NCBI GenBank assembly: GCA_009746045.1
Contig: RPFO01000253.1
Span: 1,202,069-1,227,068 of the forward strand
Length of the DNA stretch: 25,000 nt
Reading direction: 5' to 3'
Source: Mesostigma viride
Taxonomy: Eukaryota > Streptophyta > Mesostigmatophyceae > Mesostigmatales > Mesostigmataceae
Part shown: positions 20,012 to 25,000 of the stretch, in pieces
Numbering within the stretch: the stretch's first letter is position 1
How the letters are laid out: each line of letters opens with the position of its first letter
Position numbers and translations under genes: made by a program
Notes under the pieces: generated by a model
Told to the model about the DNA's origin: nothing
Seen by the model: only the letters and a program-made list of their open reading frames with translations
The model's database searches: none

Positions 20012-20273
20012 GTGCGTGGGGGCTGACAAATCTGGGCATGCTCTTATAACATAATTCAAAATGCACATTCCACCAAAAATGAAAACGCGCGTCTTGACCC
20101 CCCTGACTTTGATGGCAGTTATACATGGCCTACCCTGCATATATGTAAGGTTGTGATATACCAACCCAAAGGGCAACTCATGGGCATGCTTGGCCCCCAA
20201 GGACAGCCATTGGATATGGGTGGGTTGGATGGCATCTGGTTTGCAAAATTGTGAAGTTACAGCCGATGCATCG

Positions 20274-21177
20274 ACAGTATTTCTGCCCATTTAGGGGATA
20301 TAATGCTTAAACGATAGAGCTCGATGAGCTGATCATTTTGTTCTCTATCTCGACCCCTAGAACCCTTGGGACCTTGAGGTTTTGCTAGGTAAAGCGGCGC
20401 TGGTAATACCAGGAGCACCCCTTTGGTGTCAGCCTCTGATTCTCGCGAGGTCTTATCGAGTAAAAAAAAACTGAGAAGACAGCGCTTTGCCTCACAGTGT
20501 TTCATCACAGAAATGACTGCAAAAAGAGCGGTTCAAAAATTTAGTATCTACTAGGACATATCCGCAGTCTGAAATTATGGATAAAGATTTCTGGTAGTTT
20601 TAGAGCTATTTGCCCCTGAGGCCCGAAGGTGTGAAACTTGGTGACCGCTCTTTTCGCTGTTGTTTCGGGCTTAGAAAACTGGGCAGCAACAGTGGACTTA
20701 CTTTGTTCCAATTCGCAGCTGTCTCGCGAGAAAACCGGTTTTTTCCCAATGGCTGAGATACTGTATGGCTGGGCCGGCCAGCCATGTCTGTACTCTGTGA
20801 ATAACTCCCAGATTCCGGGGCATCTCGCTAGTGTCCAGCAGCAACAAGTTCTCTATCATTTATTTCTGATCCGGTGGTTATTTTAGCCATTTTTTTCTGA
20901 CGGCGGCCGTTTTGGCTGGGGACATGGCCTTCTGCAAGCTCAGATCCTTTGCTCCCCACCCACCCTTGTCTTGGTTGCCTCTAGGGCAACGTACTTCATG
21001 AAGGGCCTTGAACGTAACAAACAAAGAGGCCGACAAAGCCAGCCTGAGCGGCTTTTGGTCGCTAAACCTCCCTTATCCTTAGCTAACTGACGTAGTTACA
21101 CCCTTATGTTCAGTGATGCTAGTAAGACGCTAAGTCCATACAGACGGGGGGAAGAATATCCCGAATCTGAACTACTA
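20274..21177 (+). other. Unique sequence within the gene; inverted repeat, no gene recognised
   Basis: It separates the array from the last repeat unit. AAAAGAGCGGT at 20522-20532 pairs with ACCGCTCTTTT at 20644-20654. A frame at 20638-20886 is open but not recognised. The stretch may be an insertion that split off the last unit. Confidence 0.4.
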
Positions 21178-21298
21178 TTCTGCACTTGAGCTTTCTTGGG
21201 TTGCTTCTAATTATAACATTTGTGTATTGAGATTGGACATGTTTGGCATTGCTTCTGCTCGATCGTGTATGTACCCGTTTGTTACTTCCTGACGTCAG

Positions 21299-21415
21299 TT
21301 TGTATCGACTCTGCAGCTGGTGGCAATCAGGACACCGGCTGCGACGCTGGTTCCCCAGTGTGCTCCACTGGTGCCGCGAGTACTGGAGGATTTTCTGCTG
21401 GGACCTCCTGCGGAG
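21299..21415 (+). CDS. Cys-module exon 13
   Basis: The 117 nt are identical to those of the array exons, although both introns differ from every array type (GTACCCGTTTGTTACTTCC upstream, GGGGGCTGTCACTCTGGACAT downstream). Acceptor GACGTCAG and donor GGAG|GTGCGT are kept. It lies 1.3 kb beyond the array end. Confidence 0.6.
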
Positions 21416-21596
21416 GTGCGTGGGGGCTGTCACTCTGGACATACTGTTTTGGTTTTCCCTTTTTTGGTAGCATTCTCTTTTAGTTGAACAGGCTTTCGTG
21501 GTACGGGTTCCGTTATGCACGTGCTGACTCTGATACATACTTCCTTTCCTGCTGTTAACGCGTGCTATCGTGTGTTTGCTACCGTGATTAGTTTAG

Positions 21597-21692
21597 CATG
21601 TAGGGAGGCTTCAAACGGTGGAATAGAAGCCACAGGCTGCAGTGCCATGCAGCTTACCGCTTTGCCTTGAACGTGGAGGGCAGGTGCTGCAA
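21597..21692 (+). pseudogene. Element B, copy 6
   Basis: The phase-1 frame reads C-REASNGGIEATG-C, with 12 residues between the cysteines as in the Cys exon, then TGA. An internal TAG closes the phase-0 frame that is open in the array copies. Confidence 0.35.
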
Positions 21693-21770
21693 GTGAGGGT
21701 GTGGTCCCAACCGCTGCGATTTGTGTTCGGTGTTTTGCCACTCATGTACTGCCTGGTTGTCGGCCATGAG

Positions 21771-21803
21771 CCGCTAGAGCTGTTAGCCACAAAAGGTCAT
21801 CTG
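21771..21803 (+). CDS. Element C, copy 3: candidate 33-nt micro-exon
   Basis: It is phase 1 at both ends, reads AARAVSHKRSS, and has the donor CTG|GTAAGC. Like copies 1 and 2 it belongs to a diverged unit. The array versions of element C have lost the donor or the phase. Confidence 0.2.
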
Positions 21804-21966
21804 GTAAGCTGCATGGGTGGGGCTGGCGGGGTGCTTGTGATGGCTGCACTGCACTGGACAATTGCAGAGGAACAACCTTTGGTACGTGATGTTTTGCAGC
21901 CAGGTTGGGAAATAAGTACAAATTATAGACGTATTTTCTCGTTTTCTCCTTGGTATTTTCGCGTAG

Positions 21967-22022
21967 TTAATGCCGCGGATGAAAAACCTCGTGGTTCTGT
22001 CAACACAGTGTATTTAGAGTGA
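21967..22022 (+). CDS. Candidate last exon with stop codon
   Basis: A pyrimidine-rich stretch (TTTTCTCCTTGGTATTTTCG) and CGTAG lead to an acceptor at 21966. In phase 1 the exon reads (G)TT AAT GCC..., that is V-NAADEKPRGSVNTVYLE, and ends in TGA at 22020-22022. It would give the protein a short polar C-terminus without a membrane anchor. The support is phase, position and acceptor quality only. No polyadenylation signal is evident soon after. Confidence 0.35.
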
Positions 22023-22250
22023 CATGGAAGGGTAGCCGTTGTAGAGCTAGCCTATAGGGTTCACGTGACATACCTTTTGAGGCTGGTGCGGCCTGATCTG
22101 GATAAGCAGTGGCAAGAGATTAATTGGCCAGGTCCCTGGTCAGGTGGCAGGAACTACCTTGTTAGATATTAACCTGCCAATGTCAGGTTTCTTTGTTACA
22201 TACACTAGTAACTTGGCTCCTAATATTGTCAGTTTTCACTTTTTTTGCAC
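22023..22250 (+). other. Region after the proposed stop; no gene recognised
   Basis: It could be 3' untranslated sequence. No AATAAA is seen. Confidence 0.3.
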
Positions 22251-22446
22251 CTGATAAACGCTGATAAACACTGATAAACGCCTGATAAAATCCTGATAAA
22301 CGCCTGATAATGGCCTAGCTGATAATGCCTTTTTTTTTCCTGATAAAAACTGATAAAAAAGGCACAGTTTTGACTTTTTTCTGATAAAAAAGGGGTGATA
22401 CATTATCAGAAAAAATCAGGAGCACTCAGGGGTGATAAATTATCAG
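22251..22446. repeat. Cluster of CTGATAA motifs
   Basis: About ten copies of CTGATAA in direct orientation, with irregular spacing of 9-40 bases, followed by two inverted TTATCAG copies at about 22412 and 22440. TGATAA matches the core recognised by GATA-type factors (established knowledge). The inverted copies near the end also let the tract fold back. It could be a degenerate tandem repeat, a transposon end or a factor-binding cluster. Confidence 0.7.
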
Positions 22447-23492
22447 CTTTATGGCAGCCACAATTCAAGCAGCCTGACGGAAGACCCACCCGCTTTGCAC
22501 AGCACACTCCCAAGCCGGAAAAACCCTAGCTGTCTAGATGTGGCCATCTCCTACATACGAAAAATATCATGAAAACAACGTCATGATCTATACTGTCAAA
22601 TTTTTTTCTTACAGCAAGCGGGTTTCGAATGCAAAACGAGTGCGTAAGTCACCATAAGTTGACCGGCCGTTAACAAGGACTGCTTGCTTACCTGGTTAGA
22701 GTGACTAACAGCCTTCAGAACTCGAACTTCTAACAGCGAACAGGATGGAATCTAGACAGTACTCCTGTGTTTCTCCCTCCATCCCCAATTCCCTTACCGA
22801 GATATATTCAAAGACGCCGCAACAGCTATGACATTCCGTAAATGTGTACACCTCCCTATCACAAACTAGTTCCCGTGAAAACTAAAAAGGTCACATGATA
22901 CCACTGCATGGCGTTGAGCCACTCCCAGCGCCATAATTATGTCAACCTCCCCCTAGCCCATAGCTGCGACATACTTGCAAAGTCCTTCACTTTTGCACTG
23001 CGCAGAGCTGGAGTTTGAACGGAACGGTCGCAACGTCGGAATCTACATAACTCGTGCCGAGAAACTGACAGTTACAGGAACATCTATTCACCGATGAAAG
23101 CCGCAGGTACAATCATTATTTGCCGTGCTGCCAGACCCTAGAAAACGATTGGTTCTGCCACTGTCTAACAACCGTCTCAGCCGGGAATATTCACGAAAGA
23201 ACTGTGGCGACGGCGATTTCTGTTCGTTGGCTGACTGACTGACAGCCGACAAACAACATACGGAACAAAACGCTAGTCTCCACTAAGTGAGAACATCCAA
23301 TGAAGATTGTTCAGTAAGGGTTGTATCATATGAGTACCTGCCTATCGTATTATGGTATGAACGTACGGCTTCGTCATCAGTTCATTCCCACGCCGGTTAC
23401 TGTGCCGTGTAGTAAACTTACTGACGATTCCAAACTGCCGTTCCAAAAACTTTCAACATTGCGCCCGATCTCGCCCAACCGTTACCTGGTAG
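22447..23492. other. No gene recognised
   Basis: No long open frame, RNA gene or repeat is evident on either strand. Confidence 0.4.
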
Positions 23493-23522
23493 ACCGTTGG
23501 GCCTACCATTAGGCCCAACGGT
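23493..23522. repeat. Perfect hairpin, 13-bp arms, 4-nt loop
   Basis: ACCGTTGGGCCTA (23493-23505) and TAGGCCCAACGGT (23510-23522) are exact reverse complements around CCAT. No T-run follows directly. Confidence 0.9.
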
Positions 23523-23553
23523 ATTAGCGAGTGTCACAAAAATTTTACTTACG

Positions 23554-23717
23554 AACCAACCAACCAACCAACCAACCAACCAACCAACGCCACCACACCA
23601 ACACACCACAACGCCACAACGCACCAACGCACCAACGCACCAACGCACCAACGCTCCAACCATCCCTCCCTCCCTCCCTCCCTCCCTCCCTCCCTCCCTC
23701 CCTCCCTCCCTCCCTCC
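23554..23717. repeat. Compound microsatellite: CCAA, CACCAACG, CCCT
   Basis: CCAA repeats lie at 23554-23588, CAACGCAC-type units at about 23600-23652 and CCCT repeats at 23663-23717. The CCCT part is the reverse complement of the GGGA repeats in intron 1. The open frames here are compositional. Confidence 0.93.
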
Positions 23718-24044
23718 TGTCAGAAAATCTGGCACTGTTTGCCACGTGTGACAACTTTTTTACTTCTGGACTACAATACTTTTTCATCCGTTGGTAGCGG
23801 GTGGCATTTATTTGTCACTTTAGCAATTAGGATGACATTTGACGTACTTTTGGTCAAGAACCTGATCGTTGGTAGCCAGGGAACCGAGTGTTACCCTTTG
23901 CAATTAGATCAGCTAACTCTTCACCGGAATTGTTTCTAAATATTTGCAATGTTTTGACGATGCTATGTAGAATTTGTGACGAATTTGTTTAGTCGACAGT
24001 TATCATATAAAAAGGTTGTGCCGAACGACAGTACAGCTCGAACA
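23718..24044 (+). other. Sequence left of the candidate LTR; no gene recognised
   Basis: No coding signal is seen. A TATA-like ATATAAAAAGG lies at about 24005, so the LTR could begin further left than proposed. Confidence 0.35.
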
Positions 24045-24435
24045 TGTAGACACTCATCAGGGTGTCGGCACCTTTATCGAATATTCCTGAACCTTATCTT
24101 CTCGATGATGCTCTAGAACATTCGAGACACCTTATCGGCATCTAGTTCATCTTATCGGCATCTTTTCAGCATCAATGCCTTGGTCGACACAAGATATAAA
24201 AACGTAATCTATTTTCTAATGAAAGTCACCTTGTTGGTCCAACTCACACCCTTGTTGGGAATTCCTTGTTGGAAAGACCTTGTTGGTCGGAGTCGTCACC
24301 CTTGTTGGGTCGATTCCCTTGTTGGGAAGGCCTTGTTGGCCATGTCTTTTGTCACTACGCAATTTAATCATTAATACAACATATATTGAGGTCGAAACGG
24401 CTCAAAGATCTTTCCTCCTCCTCCGTAATTTAACA
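24045..24435 (+). mobile_element. Candidate 5' LTR of a Ty3/gypsy-type retrotransposon
   Basis: The right end (TAACA at 24435) is fixed by the primer-binding site that follows directly. The left end is proposed at TGTAGACA (24045) because it gives TGT...ACA termini and a length of 391 bp, but without the 3' LTR it is unproven. Inside are a TATA box (GATATAAAAACG, about 24190) and about seven scattered CTTGTTGG motifs. Confidence 0.6.
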
Positions 24436-24452
24436 TGGTATCGAAAGCGAGG
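24436..24452 (+). promoter_or_regulatory. Primer-binding site (initiator-Met tRNA type, variant)
   Basis: TGGTATCGAAAGCGAGG follows the LTR end. Plant LTR elements commonly have TGGTATCAGAGC, complementary to the 3' end of initiator Met tRNA. The first seven bases match, then the sequence departs, so the primer may be another tRNA or a diverged one. Confidence 0.6.
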
Positions 24453-24525
24453 GGCCACGGCCGACTCCAATATTAATTACGCGTACAACATTTCGTCGTT
24501 GAAGTCCTGCAGCAGCCGACCAGCA

Positions 24526-24636
24526 CCTGGCCTGCGCACCTAGCCTGCGCACCTGGCCTGCGCACCTAGCCTGCGCACCTGGCCTGCGCACCTGGCCTGC
24601 GCACCTGGCCTGCGCACCTGGCCTGCGCACCTGGCC
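24526..24636 (+). repeat. 13-bp tandem repeat in the retrotransposon leader
   Basis: About 8.5 units of CCTGGCCTGCGCA, two of them with CCTAG. Because 13 is not a multiple of three, this is not a coding repeat. It lies between primer-binding site and gag. Confidence 0.92.
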
Positions 24637-24656
24637 AGAAAGCTTTTTCTGGTTAA

Positions 24657-25000
24657 ATATTTGGTAAACGGCAAGATTTCATAACTTGTATTTGCCTGAC
24701 GAAGCCCGGACGCCGCTGGTCGACAGTCGTGAGCCTGCGTTTCAAGACGTCCCCATCCAGAGCCCTGCCTGCACCAAGATTTTTTATGAATCCGTGGTTT
24801 CCGCGTGAATCTCGGCGTCTATTCTCGGCAGTACAGCTTTCCCAGCTGCAGGGCGAATCTTTCGACGAATATTGGGAGAGAGCTAAAGTCGTTTTCACAG
24901 ACATTTCCAGAATCTTTCCAGATCTTTTCGAGGAGCACACCTACATCAAGTGGCTTTTGCAAGGCCTACGCGCGGAATTTTTCCATTGTCGGTGGTTCAA
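24657..25000 (+). CDS. Retrotransposon gag, N-terminal part, runs off the window
   Basis: The frame is open from 24657, after an in-frame TAA, to the window end. The first ATG in it is at 24786. Residues from about 24777 on look like a retrotransposon Gag domain of plant type: RFFMNPWFPRESRRLFSA, then the hallmark QGESFDEYWERAK, and IKWLLQGLR, corresponding to the ES-Y-WERFK and F--GL motifs of that family. Gag would form the particle that packages the element's RNA. The part before 24777 does not resemble Gag, and a neighbouring frame there (NLYLPDEARTPLVDSREPAF) looks at least as protein-like, so a frameshift or internal deletion near 24780 is possible. Zinc knuckle, protease and polymerase would lie beyond the window. 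Confidence 0.7.
   Translation, partial: MFGKRQDFITCICLTKPGRRWSTVVSLRFKTSPSRALPAPRFFMNPWFPRESRRLFSAVQLSQLQGESFDEYWERAKVVFTDISRIFPDLFEEHTYIKWLLQGLRAEFFHCRWF

Larger units (their letters stand above)
11131..20273 (+). repeat. Higher-order tandem array, period 2920 bp, three full units plus a partial
   Basis: Units run about 11131-14050, 14051-16970 and 16971-19889, then a partial unit to 20273. Each holds three Cys exons (types a, b, c). Units are almost identical: one G/A difference at 12845 versus 15765, and one base lost near 17481, which makes the third period 2919. The right end of identity is after GCCGATGCATCG at 20273, where unique sequence begins. Very high identity means recent amplification, or possible assembly error in copy number. 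Confidence 0.93.

Noticed and set aside
11131-20273. CRISPR-like or simple satellite array
   Set aside because: The period is 2920 bp with internal exon structure and GT-AG sites; there are no short direct repeats with unique spacers.
22600-22660. tRNA-like GGGTTTCGAATGC
   Set aside because: Resembles a T-arm but no acceptor stem or anticodon arm can be placed around it.
23321-23512. 63-codon frame
   Set aside because: No domain; it ends in the hairpin sequence and looks random.

Overview
The window is nuclear DNA of a eukaryote. It has GT-AG introns, long stretches without open frames, microsatellites, and remains of three transposon classes: a LINE, a Mutator-like (MULE/FAR1-type) element and a Ty3/gypsy LTR element. 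The gag fragment and the TGGTATC primer-binding site at the right end resemble elements of plants and related algae. Arrays of symmetric phase-1 exons behind a signal-peptide exon are better known from secreted proteins of animals and from brown-algal repeat genes. I cannot fix the lineage from sequence alone; a multicellular alga or early-diverging plant is my best guess.

Left part (1-4900). A minus-strand LINE 3' end with its AT-rich tail lies at 1-754. A GGC-rich low-complexity stretch follows at about 1591-1735. A decayed minus-strand MULE/FAR1-type transposase with a SWIM zinc finger lies at 2793-3749. A hairpin-rich stretch lies at 4126-4214.

Main part (4910-22022). I read this as one large plus-strand gene, or a recent duplicate cluster of it. 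Exon 1 (4910-5045) encodes an N-terminal signal peptide and ends in phase 1 at a GT donor. Intron 1 holds two long GGGA microsatellites and a partial copy of the downstream repeat unit. From 9368 onward come 13 copies of a small exon encoding a four-cysteine module (C, DTGC, PVC, final C). Two copies are diverged (9368, 10224) and eleven are identical over 117 nt. Except for the 10224 copy, all are phase 1 at both ends, so any number can be joined without breaking frame. Nine of the eleven lie in a higher-order tandem array with a period of 2920 bp, three exons per period. A plausible last exon, also phase 1, ends in TGA at 22020-22022. Exon 1, the 9368 exon, the eleven identical exons and the last exon together give 1602 nt, about 533 residues. 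The product would be a secreted or cell-surface protein of tandem Cys-rich modules. I know no named family for this module.

The units also carry a second, mostly broken half-module (element B) and a possible 33-39 nt micro-exon (element C). The eleven exons are identical while parts of the adjoining introns differ. The two end copies of the array have hybrid flanks, which puts the recombination points in or next to the exon. The locus therefore looks like one that grows and shrinks by unequal exchange at a coding exon.

Right part (22023-25000). There is a cluster of CTGATAA motifs (22251-22446), a perfect 13-bp hairpin, CCAA and CCCT microsatellites, and the 5' end of an LTR retrotransposon. 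The latter has a candidate LTR, a primer-binding site, a 13-bp tandem repeat in the leader, and the start of gag running off the window.
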